Below, one piece after another: positions 54,715-63,933 of a stretch of DNA of 64,000 nt. This DNA comes from Gottfriedia acidiceleris (lineage in GTDB: Bacteria; Bacillota; Bacilli; Bacillales; Bacillaceae_G), in NCBI RefSeq assembly GCF_002128425.1, contig NZ_NESS01000005.1:62001-126000 (forward strand), in the 5' to 3' direction. Made by a program: the position numbers and the translations under genes. How positions within the stretch are numbered: position 1 is the first letter of the stretch; each line of letters opens with the position of its first letter. The notes beneath the pieces are model-generated. The model made no database searches. It was not told where the DNA came from and saw only the letters and a list, made by a program, of their open reading frames with translations.

Positions 54715-55217
54715 TCAAATCCCCTTTTAATTGGAAAATTTCCTAATTTTCCCTTAATTATACATTAACGTTTGATATTTGTAATTCGGGGAAATTTCGC
54801 TATAATTCACAACAAAAAAAACGATAATTTTATCTGAGGGTTAGCGTGTTGAAATAAAATAAAGACAATAGTGGAAATGGAAGCTTTTTTGCGGATATTC
54901 GTGAAAAGGTTCATGGGTTAGTAAAATTTTGGAGATATAAAAAAATCATACTCATGAAGTGTTCATGAGTATGTAAAAATGTAAAAACATGTAAATTGAT
55001 TACTCATAAGGCGTTCATGAGTAAGTATAAAAGCAAAAACATGTAAATTAGTTACTCATAAGGCGTTCATGAGTAAGTAAATAAGCAAGTTGATGTAATT
55101 AACTTACCCATAAAAGGTTCAAGAGTAAGTTAAAAAAAAGTTGATGTAATTAACTTACTCATATAAGGCATGACAGATCAGTTTCCCCTTTTTAATAACT
55201 GTAATACAAATTGATCG
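54715..55217. other. 503-bp intergenic region with a tandem hairpin array
   Basis: No credible coding sequence. The right two-thirds are filled by the 52-bp tandem repeats (54949-55170). A degenerate unit (GGTTCATGGGTTAGTAAA) precedes them at 54908-54925. Confidence 0.6.
54949..55170. repeat. 52-bp tandem repeat array with internal palindrome
   Basis: Units start at 54949, 55001, 55053, 55105 and 55156 (truncated). Units 2 and 3 carry TTACTCAT, nine bases, ATGAGTAA, a perfect 8-bp hairpin; unit 1 has ATACTCATGAA with TTCATGAGTAT. The linkers also repeat (AAAAACATGTAAATT or AAGTTGATGTAATTAA), so this is not a CRISPR. It lies just downstream of the his operon. Confidence 0.9.
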
Positions 55218-56048
55218 TCAGCATGATTTTTTACTATTTGCAAGATAAAACTCATATCCTCTTCCAACATCTTTTACACTATGAGAATCAGAACCATACA
55301 TAAACTCTATATTTAATGAATTCGCAATTTCAATGACATGTTTTGGTGGATAAGTTTCACCACAATACTCTTTAAAAAATCCTGCTGTATTATAGTCTAA
55401 AATATAATTTTTTTCTTTTACTAGCTTTAATATTTCAACTTGTTTATTTAGTATCTTTTCCGTATCTTCACATTTTAAAAATTGTTTAAATTTATTGCAT
55501 AAAGTCATATGTCCTATTCGTTTTGGTTTATACGGACTTAAGTCATCAATGATTGACTGTTTTACCACATCGTAATAAGCAAGTTGAAACGCTTCTGCAC
55601 TACCATAGTAATTTACTAAACCAGTAAGAGTATCTTCAGCTTTATAATCTATACAATGCCATCCATTTAATCCTTCTAAATAATGTACTGATAATAGTCC
55701 AGTGTCACAATATTTACCGTATTCTTTTAAAAAATCTTTAAACCATTTTGATTCATTTGGTAAATAATCAAATTCAAATCCAATTTTTATACGAATTCGA
55801 TCCTTATATTGCTCTCTTACTTTATACATTTCCTTAATATATTCGTCTACTTCATTTTCAGACATCGCAAGCGAAGCTACTGCTTCATTAGGCTTTAAGC
55901 AGTTTTGAAATGATGTTGGAACTGGTGTATGCTCAGTGATATGGTACTCATCGAACCCAAGTTCAATCGCTTTTTCGACCATTAATTGTACGTCATCACC
56001 ACTTCCGTGCGGACAATATTGTGTATGAGTGTGTCCATCTATTTTCAA
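55218..56048 (-). CDS. hisJ: histidinol-phosphatase, PHP type
   Basis: A 276-aa PHP-domain phosphatase that makes histidinol. Metal-site motifs are [16 protein letters not shown] at the start, EYHITEHTP, and YGSDSHS near the end. Last gene of the his operon; the start TTG at 56048 overlaps the hisIE stop (TTGA). The tandem repeat array lies downstream. Confidence 0.93.
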   Translation of the reverse strand: MKIDGHTHTQYCPHGSGDDVQLMVEKAIELGFDEYHITEHTPVPTSFQNCLKPNEAVASLAMSENEVDEYIKEMYKVREQYKDRIRIKIGFEFDYLPNESKWFKDFLKEYGKYCDTGLLSVHYLEGLNGWHCIDYKAEDTLTGLVNYYGSAEAFQLAYYDVVKQSIIDDLSPYKPKRIGHMTLCNKFKQFLKCEDTEKILNKQVEILKLVKEKNYILDYNTAGFFKEYCGETYPPKHVIEIANSLNIEFMYGSDSHSVKDVGRGYEFYLANSKKSC

Positions 56049-56692
56049 GATTTTACTTTCTCCTTCCTATTTATTAAGCAATTGTTTATCTCTTCAAGTT
56101 TTATTCCTTTTTCGACCATTAGGACAATCGTGTGATAAACAAGATCACTAATCTCATAAATTAATTCTTCAGTTCCATCATTTTTAGCTCCGATTATTAC
56201 TTCGCTTGTCTCTTCACCTACTTTTTTCAATATCTTATCTATACCCTGATTAAATAGATAGGTAGTATAGGATCCTTCAATCGGATTCTTTTTTCGATCT
56301 AGTATCGTTTCATATAGATTTGGCAGATAACTTAGTGATTCATTTTGAACAGCATTTGTTTCTTGCATTAAAGTTAATTTTTCGGAAAAACAACTATAGC
56401 TTCCTGTGTGGCAAGCTACTCCTACTTGTTCAACCTGTAGTAAAATTGAATCTTGGTCACAATCATAAGAAATCGATTTTACATATTGAAGATTTCCAGA
56501 TGTTTCACCTTTTTTCCAAATTGATTTGCGACTTCTACTATAAAACGTTGCAAATCCAGTATCGATTGTGAGTTTAATTGATTCATTATTCATATAAGCC
56601 AGCATTAATACTTCTTTCGAATCAATATCTTGCACAATTGCTGGTACTAACCCTTGTTCATTAAAGCGAATTTTTTCGATATCAAAAAACAT
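56045..56692 (-). CDS. hisI: bifunctional phosphoribosyl-AMP cyclohydrolase / phosphoribosyl-ATP pyrophosphatase
   Basis: A 215-aa fusion for steps 2 and 3 of histidine synthesis. Residues 1-110 are the HisI cyclohydrolase with zinc Cys ligands ([13 protein letters not shown] and [11 protein letters not shown]). Residues 115-215 are the HisE pyrophosphatase ([20 protein letters not shown]). ATG at 56692 has AGGAGG upstream and follows hisF by 11 bp. Confidence 0.94.
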   Translation of the reverse strand: MFFDIEKIRFNEQGLVPAIVQDIDSKEVLMLAYMNNESIKLTIDTGFATFYSRSRKSIWKKGETSGNLQYVKSISYDCDQDSILLQVEQVGVACHTGSYSCFSEKLTLMQETNAVQNESLSYLPNLYETILDRKKNPIEGSYTTYLFNQGIDKILKKVGEETSEVIIGAKNDGTEELIYEISDLVYHTIVLMVEKGIKLEEINNCLINRKEKVKS

Positions 56693-56703
56693 ATTTTCTC
56701 CTC

Positions 56704-57462
56704 CTATAGTCGAACTGGAATATTTTTTTCGTTTAAATAGTCTTTTAATTCACTAATTTTAATCTCTCCAAAATGGAATACTGAGGCAGCTAAAACGCCA
56801 TCGACATTTGCATATTCAATCGCATCATAAAAGTGTTCTACTTTACCAGCTCCACCAGATGCGATAACAGGAACATTAACTGCATTTGTAATTTTTTGCA
56901 GCAATCTGATATCAAATCCTCTTTTCATGCCATCCTCATCAATACTATTTAAGACAATTTCACCCGCTCCAAGTTCCACACCTTTCTTAGCCCAATCAAC
57001 CGCGTCCCATTCAGTCTCTTTTCGACCACCATTTATGAACACTTTATATTGACCATCTTTATTTAACTTTGCATCAATGGAAAGGACAACACATTGCGAT
57101 CCAAAACGATCTGATGCTTCTTTAATTAAATTAGGATTTAAAATTGCGGCAGAATTGATTGATACTTTATCGGCTCCATTTCTTAACAGTTTTGTAAAAT
57201 CATCAATCGAACGTACCCCACCACCAACACTAAAAGGAATCCGCAATTCCTTTGCTACTTCTGATACAAATTTCATTGAAATATCTCTTTCTTCATTTGA
57301 GGCTGTAATATCATAAAATACTAGCTCGTCAGCACCATTATCACTATAATATTTTCCTAGTTTCGTAGGTGAGTCAACATCTTGAATACTTGAAAACTGT
57401 TTTCCTTTTACAACTCGTCCATTACGAACGTCTAAGCACGGTATAATTCTTCTTGCAAGCAT
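56704..57462 (-). CDS. hisF: imidazole glycerol phosphate synthase, cyclase subunit
   Basis: A 252-aa TIM-barrel enzyme that with HisH makes imidazole glycerol phosphate and AICAR. Catalytic Asp lies in [15 protein letters not shown] (residue 11) and in the second-half VVLSIDAKL. Phosphate loops are SVGGGVRS and IASGGAGKV. It overlaps hisA by 31 bp; ATG at 57462 has GAGGAGG upstream inside hisA. Confidence 0.95.
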   Translation of the reverse strand: MLARRIIPCLDVRNGRVVKGKQFSSIQDVDSPTKLGKYYSDNGADELVFYDITASNEERDISMKFVSEVAKELRIPFSVGGGVRSIDDFTKLLRNGADKVSINSAAILNPNLIKEASDRFGSQCVVLSIDAKLNKDGQYKVFINGGRKETEWDAVDWAKKGVELGAGEIVLNSIDEDGMKRGFDIRLLQKITNAVNVPVIASGGAGKVEHFYDAIEYANVDGVLAASVFHFGEIKISELKDYLNEKNIPVRL

Positions 57463-58163
57463 TTAAGTGCCTCCTCAACTGTAAATTTTCCTTCATATAA
57501 TGCTTTACCAGAAATCGCACCATAAATATTTAATTGTTGTAGTGCAAACAGGTCATCGATTGAGCTCACTCCACCTGAAGCGATAATGTTTAAATTTGTT
57601 TCTTCAGCTAACCTTTTATATGCTTCAATATTAGGTCCACTTAACATACCGTCCTTTGAAATATCCGTGTATACGACTATTTTCACACCGAGTAGCTCTA
57701 GCTGTTTACAAAATTCAAAGCTATCTTGATTTGTCGACTCTTCCCACCCATTAATAGCTACATAACTGTTTTTTGCATCTACTCCTACAATGATTCGATC
57801 ACCATATTTTAAAACAGCTTGTTCTAAAAGTTGTCTATTATTAATTGCAGCTGTACCTAAAATTACTTTTTCAACGCCTAATTCTAACCAAAACGAAATC
57901 GAATCAAGCGACCTTATTCCTCCACCTAACTGAATTTTTAAATTCGTATTTTGAACAATTTCTTTTATAATTGAAGCATTTTTCCGTTCCCCAGTTCTTG
58001 CTCCGTCCAAATCAACAATATGTAATACTGTTGCTCCAGCTTTTTCAAAATCTAACGCAACTTCAAGTGGTGAACTCTTATAAATTACTTTCTTATTAAA
58101 ATCTCCTTGCTCAAGGCGAACGCAATTACCGTCCTTTAAATCAATTGCTGGATATAGAATCAT
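57432..58163 (-). CDS. hisA: ProFAR isomerase
   Basis: A 243-aa TIM-barrel isomerase (step 4). The catalytic Asp8 is in [14 protein letters not shown], the second Asp in [14 protein letters not shown], with phosphate loops QLGGGIRSL and IASGGVSSI. It overlaps hisH by 23 bp; ATG at 58163 has AAGGAG upstream. Confidence 0.95.
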   Translation of the reverse strand: MILYPAIDLKDGNCVRLEQGDFNKKVIYKSSPLEVALDFEKAGATVLHIVDLDGARTGERKNASIIKEIVQNTNLKIQLGGGIRSLDSISFWLELGVEKVILGTAAINNRQLLEQAVLKYGDRIIVGVDAKNSYVAINGWEESTNQDSFEFCKQLELLGVKIVVYTDISKDGMLSGPNIEAYKRLAEETNLNIIASGGVSSIDDLFALQQLNIYGAISGKALYEGKFTVEEALKCLQEELYRA

Positions 58164-58764
58164 ATAAACACATCTCCTTAAATGCTTTTAATAAATTTAG
58201 TCCAGTTTCCGCACTTTTTTCAGGGTGAAATTGCATACCGTAAATATTATCGGATTTAATAATTGCTGGAATCTTTACTCCATATTCTGAATAAGCTAAA
58301 AGCTCATCATTTGTTGAACTAATATAAAATGAATGTACAAAATATACATACTCACCTTCATTTATATACTTTAATAATGATTCATTTTTATTAAAAATTA
58401 GCTTGTTCCAGCCCATATGTGGAACTTTTACAATGTCGGGAATACGCTTTACTTGACCTTTAATTAAGCCAAGCCCATTCGACCCGAAGTTTTCTTCACT
58501 AAATTCATATAGTAATTGCATTCCTAGGCAAATTCCTAAAGTCGGAGTACCGCTTTTTGCCTTAGACTTAATACAATCTACTAAACTAAGTCGATTTAAT
58601 TCGTTCATCGCTGCTTCATATGCCCCAACACCTGGTAGAATAATAGAAGAAGCTTGCTCGATCACTTCAATTTCATTCGTTATCACTACTGGAAAATCAA
58701 TTTCCTCACATGCTCTTTTTAATGAGTCTAAATTACCTACACCATAATCAATAATAATATTCAC
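58141..58764 (-). CDS. hisH: imidazole glycerol phosphate synthase, glutamine amidotransferase subunit
   Basis: A 207-aa class I glutaminase supplying ammonia to HisF. Nucleophile Cys in LGICLGMQLLYEFS (about residue 79), His/Glu in GMQFHPEKSAETG. The start is GTG at 58764, exactly adjoining the hisB stop. Confidence 0.95.
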   Translation of the reverse strand: MNIIIDYGVGNLDSLKRACEEIDFPVVITNEIEVIEQASSIILPGVGAYEAAMNELNRLSLVDCIKSKAKSGTPTLGICLGMQLLYEFSEENFGSNGLGLIKGQVKRIPDIVKVPHMGWNKLIFNKNESLLKYINEGEYVYFVHSFYISSTNDELLAYSEYGVKIPAIIKSDNIYGMQFHPEKSAETGLNLLKAFKEMCLYDSISSN

Positions 58765-59343
58765 TTATAACATTCCTTTCGTGGAAGGTAACTTAGTCGA
58801 AGTTACTTCAACTGCTTGTTTAACCGCTCTGCCAAATGCTTTAAATAAAGCTTCAATTTTGTGGTGATCATTTTCTCCATATAAAACTTCCATATGACAA
58901 TTCATTCTAGCTTCAGAACTTAGTGCTTTAAAAAATTCTTTAAAATTTTGTGTATCAATCATTCCAATTCGTTCTCTTACCGTTCGATCATTATAAACGA
59001 GATACGGTCTACCACTAAAATCGACGACAACTCTAGCTAACGTTTCATCCATTGGAATATAGCAAGATCCGTAACGATTAATGCCAATTTTTTCGTCTAA
59101 TGCAATTAATAATGCTTTACCTAATGCGATACCAACATCTTCTGTTGTGTGATGATCATCGACTTCAAGATCACCTTCACAAAATACTTCCAAGTTTATG
59201 CCGCTATGGAATGAAAATAAAGTTAACATATGGTCTAAAAAGCCAATACCAGTTTGAATTGAACTTTCTCCATCACCATCTAAATTTAATTTCAGACGAA
59301 TATTTGTTTCATTTGTTTGTCTTGTTATCACTGCAGTTCTCAC
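58765..59343 (-). CDS. hisB: imidazoleglycerol-phosphate dehydratase
   Basis: A 192-aa monofunctional dehydratase. The two metal-binding clusters are DLEVDDHHTTEDVGIALG and NDHHKIEALFKAFGRA. It lacks the phosphatase half found in enteric HisB; HisJ fills that role. GTG at 59343 overlaps the hisD stop by 4 bp, with GAGGAGG upstream. Confidence 0.95.
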   Translation of the reverse strand: MRTAVITRQTNETNIRLKLNLDGDGESSIQTGIGFLDHMLTLFSFHSGINLEVFCEGDLEVDDHHTTEDVGIALGKALLIALDEKIGINRYGSCYIPMDETLARVVVDFSGRPYLVYNDRTVRERIGMIDTQNFKEFFKALSSEARMNCHMEVLYGENDHHKIEALFKAFGRAVKQAVEVTSTKLPSTKGML

Positions 59344-60629
59344 TCTGAATCCTCCTCAAATCGAATACTAATTGCTTTACCATGACCAAATAGTCCTTCT
59401 TCTTGTGCAATCACTTCAATATGTTTTCTTGCTTCACTTAAGGCAACCTTATTATAATAAACAACCGATGTTTTCTTTTGAAAATCATTAACGTTTAGTG
59501 GTGATGTAAATCTTGCAGTCCCACTAGTCGGTAATGTATGATTCGTTCCAGCAAAGTAATCGCCAACAGGCTCTGGAGTATAGTCTCCTAAAAAGATAGC
59601 ACCAGCATTTTTAACTTCATGAACGATCGACTCTGGATTTTTTATCATTACTTCAAGATGTTCAGGTGCTAGCTTATTAACAAGCTCAATTCCTTCTTCG
59701 ATTGTTTTAACAACGATAATTGCTCCATAATTTTCGAATGAGCTTTTAATAATTTCTTTTCTTGGTTGTTCCTCTAATAAGTTTGGTATTTCTTGTTGTA
59801 TTTTTAGTGCCAACTCTTCTGAATTCGTAATGACAATACTAGATGCCATTTCATCATGCTCTGCTTGGGCCATTAAATCAGCAGCAATAAATCTTGGATT
59901 AGCTGTTTCATCTGCTAAAATGACAACCTCAGTTGGACCCGCAACCATATCAATTCCAACTATCCCTGAAACACTTTTTTTAGCAAGCGCTACATAAATA
60001 TTGCCAGGACCAACTATTTTATCTACTTTTTCAATTGTTTCAGTTCCATAAGCCAGTGCTCCGATTGCTTGCGCTCCACCAATTTTTAATACTTTTGTAA
60101 CGCCAGCTAATTTCGCAGCTACTAGAATCGAAGACTTAATTTTACCTTCTTTATTTGGTGGTGTTACAATGACAATTTCGTTCACTCCTGCTATTTTTGC
60201 AGGAATCACATTCATTAAAACAGTTGATGGGTACGCTGCTTTTCCACCTGGGATATACACACCAACTCTTTCAATCGGCTTGATTAATTGTTGAACAGAT
60301 GAATTTTTATCATTTATTTTATAGCCATCCTGCAGTTGCTTTTCATGATATTTCTCTATATTTTTTTTAGCTTCAATTAATGCATTTACTAAATTTTCAT
60401 CAGTTTGTTCAAGTGCCTCATTAAACTCATCTTCACTTACTTCAAAGCTTTTTAGTTTGACTTCATCATAAATTAAAGAATACCTGCGTACTGCTTCATC
60501 TCCGTTTTCTTTTACATTTAATAGAATTTTTTCAACGCTTTTTGTGATCTCAACGGTAGGTAAATTCGTTCGGTTTATAATATCTTCAAGTTTTTCGCTT
60601 TTATTATTAATCGATAATATTTCCAGCAT
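59340..60629 (-). CDS. hisD: histidinol dehydrogenase
   Basis: A 429-aa zinc enzyme doing the last two oxidations to histidine. Conserved segments are RVGVYIPGGKAAYPSTVLMN, IVGPGNIYVALAKK, DMVAGPTEV, AEHDEMASS and the C-terminal TLPTSGTARFTSPL. It overlaps hisG by 23 bp and hisB by 4 bp. Confidence 0.95.
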   Translation of the reverse strand: MLEILSINNKSEKLEDIINRTNLPTVEITKSVEKILLNVKENGDEAVRRYSLIYDEVKLKSFEVSEDEFNEALEQTDENLVNALIEAKKNIEKYHEKQLQDGYKINDKNSSVQQLIKPIERVGVYIPGGKAAYPSTVLMNVIPAKIAGVNEIVIVTPPNKEGKIKSSILVAAKLAGVTKVLKIGGAQAIGALAYGTETIEKVDKIVGPGNIYVALAKKSVSGIVGIDMVAGPTEVVILADETANPRFIAADLMAQAEHDEMASSIVITNSEELALKIQQEIPNLLEEQPRKEIIKSSFENYGAIIVVKTIEEGIELVNKLAPEHLEVMIKNPESIVHEVKNAGAIFLGDYTPEPVGDYFAGTNHTLPTSGTARFTSPLNVNDFQKKTSVVYYNKVALSEARKHIEVIAQEEGLFGHGKAISIRFEEDSE

Positions 60630-61254
60630 ATATGTTCCTACCCTTCTTAATTTTTTCTATAAATTCAGTTATACGGTAATAGTTAAATCGATAACTAACA
60701 CGATTTGAAATGACTCTAGCACTGATTGGAATCATTTCTTCTAGGATGACTAAACCATTAGCCTTTAAAGTACTTCCCGTTTCTACTAAGTCAACAATAA
60801 TATCTGACATTCCTACAATTGGTGCCAATTCAACAGAACCGTTTAAATAAATTAGTTCGATATTTTGCCTAAATTGAAAATACTTAGAAGTAATATTTGG
60901 ATATTTTGTCGCAACCCTTAACGTTTCATCACCTCGATCAATTACCGTTCCTGGAAAACCCGCTGCTGCAAAAATGCATTTTCCAAGTTCTAAATCCATC
61001 AACTCATATACATCTTTCTCTTGTTCTAGCAAAATGTCTTTTCCTACAAAACCAAGATCGCAAACTCCTCGTTCAACATATGTAGCGACATCTACAGGTT
61101 TCACTACTAAATATTTAATTTTATGCAAATCATCTTTAAAAATTAATTTTCTAGTTTTAGAATCAATTACTTTTCGGTAACCAGCCTGACTTAATATTTT
61201 AATAACCTCATCTTCAAGTCTTCCTTTTGCAACTGCAACTGTTAGCCAATTCAC
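60607..61254 (-). CDS. hisG: ATP phosphoribosyltransferase, short form
   Basis: A 215-aa catalytic subunit for the first step (ATP + PRPP). The short form lacks the C-terminal regulatory domain and needs HisZ. Motifs are VAVAKGRLEDEVIK, DVATYVERGVCDLGFVGKD and the PRPP-binding DIIVDLVETGSTLKANGL. The start is GTG at 61254: GAGGGATG lies eight bases upstream and the codon overlaps the hisZ stop (GTGA). The longer open frame from 61284 has no advantage. Confidence 0.94.
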   Translation of the reverse strand: MNWLTVAVAKGRLEDEVIKILSQAGYRKVIDSKTRKLIFKDDLHKIKYLVVKPVDVATYVERGVCDLGFVGKDILLEQEKDVYELMDLELGKCIFAAAGFPGTVIDRGDETLRVATKYPNITSKYFQFRQNIELIYLNGSVELAPIVGMSDIIVDLVETGSTLKANGLVILEEMIPISARVISNRVSYRFNYYRITEFIEKIKKGRNIYAGNIID

Positions 61255-62168
61255 TTTACATCCCTCATTTGACATGTTATCCAAGCATTTGTATCAATCG
61301 AAAATCCGATCGCATCAATACTGTTTTCCGAATCTTCAGAAACCAGAAGATAGCGCCCTCCACTTAAAACCTCTTTATTTAGCTGATCATAGTACCCTTT
61401 AAAAACGATTCCGTCATAATAATCAAATTCATTTACGATTGATAAATCGATAAGAATATTTGGACTAATTTCTTGAAATTTGATTATTTTTTCAACAGCA
61501 TTTGCCATTTCATTATTTAATACTAAGCTTCTTAGTAATGAATGAAGCTTTTCTCCTTTACCTTGTAAACTAAATAACTGTTCAAAAACATTTCTGGCTT
61601 GAAACGGTAAATTAATCGACTGAATAAATCGTTCTAATTCATCTATATTTTTTAAATAAATTAGTTTTTTCAAATTTGTTTTTTGTGACCCGGTTAAGTT
61701 ACATTCCTTAAATAAACCTTCTATAAACCCCGTATGCCCGATTTCTAAAATAAATGGAACATTGCATAGCAAATCAATTGCCATAATAACTACTTCTATT
61801 TCAGACGCTTCAGTAATTTTCCCTAAATTTTCAATCCCAAATTGGTTAATTTCATCAAGTTCTCCCCCGTTATTTCGATAGATTGTTGATTGATAAAATA
61901 CTTTACATTTCTCTTCCTTAAGCGCGATTGGATAAATCTCTTTCATCAATGCACTTGTTAAATCAGGTCTTAACAATAAAATTTGCTGTAAACGTGTTAA
62001 AACAACAACTAAGTCTTCTCTTGCTAACCTCGGGTTTCGACTAGAAAATGAATCATACTCTTCAAATAGCTGAGGATGAAATGGGATATAACCTCGCTCT
62101 AGTGCATAATCTTCCATTTTTCTTTTATATCGATAATTGACTAATGACTGCTTTAATTTCCCATCCAA
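61251..62168 (-). CDS. hisZ: ATP phosphoribosyltransferase regulatory subunit
   Basis: A 305-aa paralogue of histidyl-tRNA synthetase without tRNA ligase activity; it binds HisG and confers feedback control by histidine. The class II core is YIPFHPQLFEEYDSF, LLRPDLTSALMKEIY and FYQSTIYRN, with EFDYYDGIVFKGYYD and SGGRYL in the C-terminal part. It is shorter than most relatives (about 390 aa). The start is TTG at 62168 with GGGGGAATG upstream. First gene of hisZGDBHAFIJ; hisC is absent and must lie elsewhere. Confidence 0.92.
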   Translation of the reverse strand: MDGKLKQSLVNYRYKRKMEDYALERGYIPFHPQLFEEYDSFSSRNPRLAREDLVVVLTRLQQILLLRPDLTSALMKEIYPIALKEEKCKVFYQSTIYRNNGGELDEINQFGIENLGKITEASEIEVVIMAIDLLCNVPFILEIGHTGFIEGLFKECNLTGSQKTNLKKLIYLKNIDELERFIQSINLPFQARNVFEQLFSLQGKGEKLHSLLRSLVLNNEMANAVEKIIKFQEISPNILIDLSIVNEFDYYDGIVFKGYYDQLNKEVLSGGRYLLVSEDSENSIDAIGFSIDTNAWITCQMRDVK

Positions 62169-62194
62169 TTGAACATTCCCCCTTCTAGAAAAAC

Positions 62195-62228
62195 AAAAAG
62201 ACCATACAGGTTAAATGCCTGTATGGCC
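62195..62228 (-). terminator. his operon attenuator terminator
   Basis: GGCCATACAGG, a CATTTAA loop and CCTGTATGGTC, then TTTTTGTTTTT, ending about 25 bases before the hisZ start. Confidence 0.88.
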
Positions 62229-62301
62229 TTCTGGCACGACACAAGCACCTTTTCGATACACGAATAGGGCTTGCATCTACGGTCAATTTTTGTCCATAGA
62301 T

Positions 62302-62358
62302 TCAAACCCTGGGTGGATGATGATGTTGTAGCCCATTATTCGTGCGTGCGAAAATCAT
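62302..62358 (-). CDS. histidine leader peptide (18 aa)
   Basis: The peptide is MIFARTNNGLQHHHPPRV with three consecutive His codons (62317-62325). AAGGAG lies eight bases upstream of ATG at 62358; an in-frame ATG at 62364 is nearer the same site. It follows a consensus promoter and precedes a terminator, all upstream of hisZ. This is the architecture of ribosome-mediated his attenuation known from enteric bacteria: stalling at His codons when charged His-tRNA is scarce would favour antitermination. Function is inferred, but the codon content and context leave little doubt. Confidence 0.88.
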   Translation of the reverse strand: MIFARTNNGLQHHHPPRV

Positions 62359-62391
62359 GTTCATGTCTCCTTTTTCGTTTTATTTTTATTC

Positions 62392-62420
62392 ATCTTAATG
62401 AATTTGTTATAAGTTGTCAA
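62392..62420 (-). promoter_or_regulatory. his operon promoter
   Basis: TTGACA (62415-62420), a 17-base spacer and TAAGAT (62392-62397) on the minus strand, about 30 bases ahead of the leader peptide ribosome site. Confidence 0.8.
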
Positions 62421-62581
62421 TCCCTTTTGAAAAATAAAAATTTTGAAAGGGTTCTCATTAGGGTTTTTTAATTTTTTTAATCTTTTAAACTGAAAAGCGT
62501 TTTTTATTCTAAGACTCTATTATAGTACGGTGTTGATATTTACTATAAAAAAAGACTTCTTAAATTGAAAAGTAATTATTT

Positions 62582-63081
62582 CTAACACTCTATCCAAACC
62601 CAACATTTGTTTTCGTCTTGTTTTTCAATAACTCCTCCGTTTTTCATCGCAACTTTCAATGAGTTTATATTGTTTTTATGGATAGTTAGTAAAACTTTAT
62701 CAATTCCGATTTCTTTAGCTCTTTCAAGCAACAATTTTAATTGAAGTTTACCATATCCTTTCCTCTTTCAGAAGAGCGAATTGAATATCCAATATGTCCT
62801 CCATCATCTAACAACTTTTCAGTTAATCTGTGACGGATTTTACCGTAACCGATTGGTACTTCACCTGCATAAAGCCAATAGATATTTTGAGGAATTCTTC
62901 CTTCCCCAATTCCAATCCCCTTCGATTCGTTATCCCGTTTAATCAACCACGCCTTAAATTCCTCTAAAGTTGCTCCCTTCATATCATTCAAAAAGCCATT
63001 TTCATCATAAGGAATTTCTTGAAGCATTGCGTAAATTTCTTGACCATCATTAATTGATAATTTTTTTAAATTGAATTCCAT
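62582..63081 (-). pseudogene. GNAT acetyltransferase, single frameshift
   Basis: The first 114 codons hold the N-terminal GNAT half (YWLYAGEVPIGYGKIRHRLT; HIGYSIRSSERGK). One missing A near 62757 turns the acetyl-CoA loop ERGKGYGKLQLKLL into a stop. The remainder is open in the next frame (IGIDKVLLTIHKNNINSLKV, ending CWVWIEC at 62584). A single base restores a protein of about 165 aa, so it is a fresh pseudogene or a sequencing error. Confidence 0.82.
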
Positions 63082-63146
63082 AGCTTCAACTCTCTTTTTA
63101 TTTTATACACCAGATTTCAATTACATTAAATTGCTATCTGTGAAAT

Positions 63147-63833
63147 TTAGATATCAAAAGAAAATGTTTCTTTAAATCCTTTTTTCCCCTCAAAAGTAAT
63201 TTTTATTGCTCTTGTTTTTGGCAAACGTTGAATCCAATTTAAATCTAAAAATCTTTCTAGAAGAGCATTTCCCAATGCCCCTCCAAGGTGGTAACGTCTT
63301 TCACTCCAATCTAAACATTTATGTGAAAATGATCGACGCTTCTTCTTAATCTTTTCAAGATCAATTTGAAAATCAGTAAAGAATCTCTCACCTTTTTCCG
63401 TAACAATAAATCCTTGCTTTTCTTCGTTTATAACTCCCAAGTTCATTAAAGAATCAGTTAATAGTACCCCAAACTTACCAGCAGGATGATCATAACATGT
63501 TCTAGCATGTCGTATTGCTGTATTTTCTGAAGCTTGTTTTAATGACTTAATTTCGATTGGAGGAGCTATTGATAATAATGTCTCCAATATTTGAGCGACT
63601 TCCTGATTTTGAATACCGTAGTAACGATGTCTCCCTTGTTTTTCTACACTAACTAATTTCGCATCGACCATTTTTGCTAAATGGAAACTAGCCGTTTGTG
63701 GCTTTATTCCAGCCATATATGCTAGTTCGCTAGCAGGATGGAATCTACCATCTAAAAGGACAGTTAATATTGCTGCACGTGAAGTTTCACTTACAAGCGT
63801 AGCAACTATGGCTATATTAGGATTTGCATTCAT
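63147..63833 (-). CDS. ArsR-type winged-helix regulator (230-aa class)
   Basis: Residues about 10-85 form an ArsR-like winged helix (SETSRAAILTVLLDGRFHPA; MAGIKPQTASFHLAKMVDAK; VEKQGRHRYYGI). The C-terminal half (about 110-228) is a conserved extension with HARTCYDHPAGKFGVLLTDS and RRSFSHKCLDWSERRYHLGG, which carries Cys and His residues that could bind a metal or sense redox state. ATG at 63833 has GGAG seven bases upstream. It is divergent from a flavin-reductase-like gene, a likely target. Confidence 0.83.
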   Translation of the reverse strand: MNANPNIAIVATLVSETSRAAILTVLLDGRFHPASELAYMAGIKPQTASFHLAKMVDAKLVSVEKQGRHRYYGIQNQEVAQILETLLSIAPPIEIKSLKQASENTAIRHARTCYDHPAGKFGVLLTDSLMNLGVINEEKQGFIVTEKGERFFTDFQIDLEKIKKKRRSFSHKCLDWSERRYHLGGALGNALLERFLDLNWIQRLPKTRAIKITFEGKKGFKETFSFDI

Positions 63834-63933
63834 TTTCATTCTCCTCTCATTATGTAATCCATATTTCGATGATAATTGAATTATTTATATTCTACAATAA
63901 ATTTAGAATTGAAAAATAATTAGGAGGAAAAAA

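Noticed and set aside
54949-55170. CRISPR array
   Set aside because: The period is regular and units are palindromic, but the intervening segments are as similar to each other as the repeats are. There are no unique spacers and no cas genes.
61255-61284. ATG start for hisG at 61284
   Set aside because: GTG at 61254 has a ribosome site at good spacing and the family-typical start. The longer form overlaps hisZ without reason.
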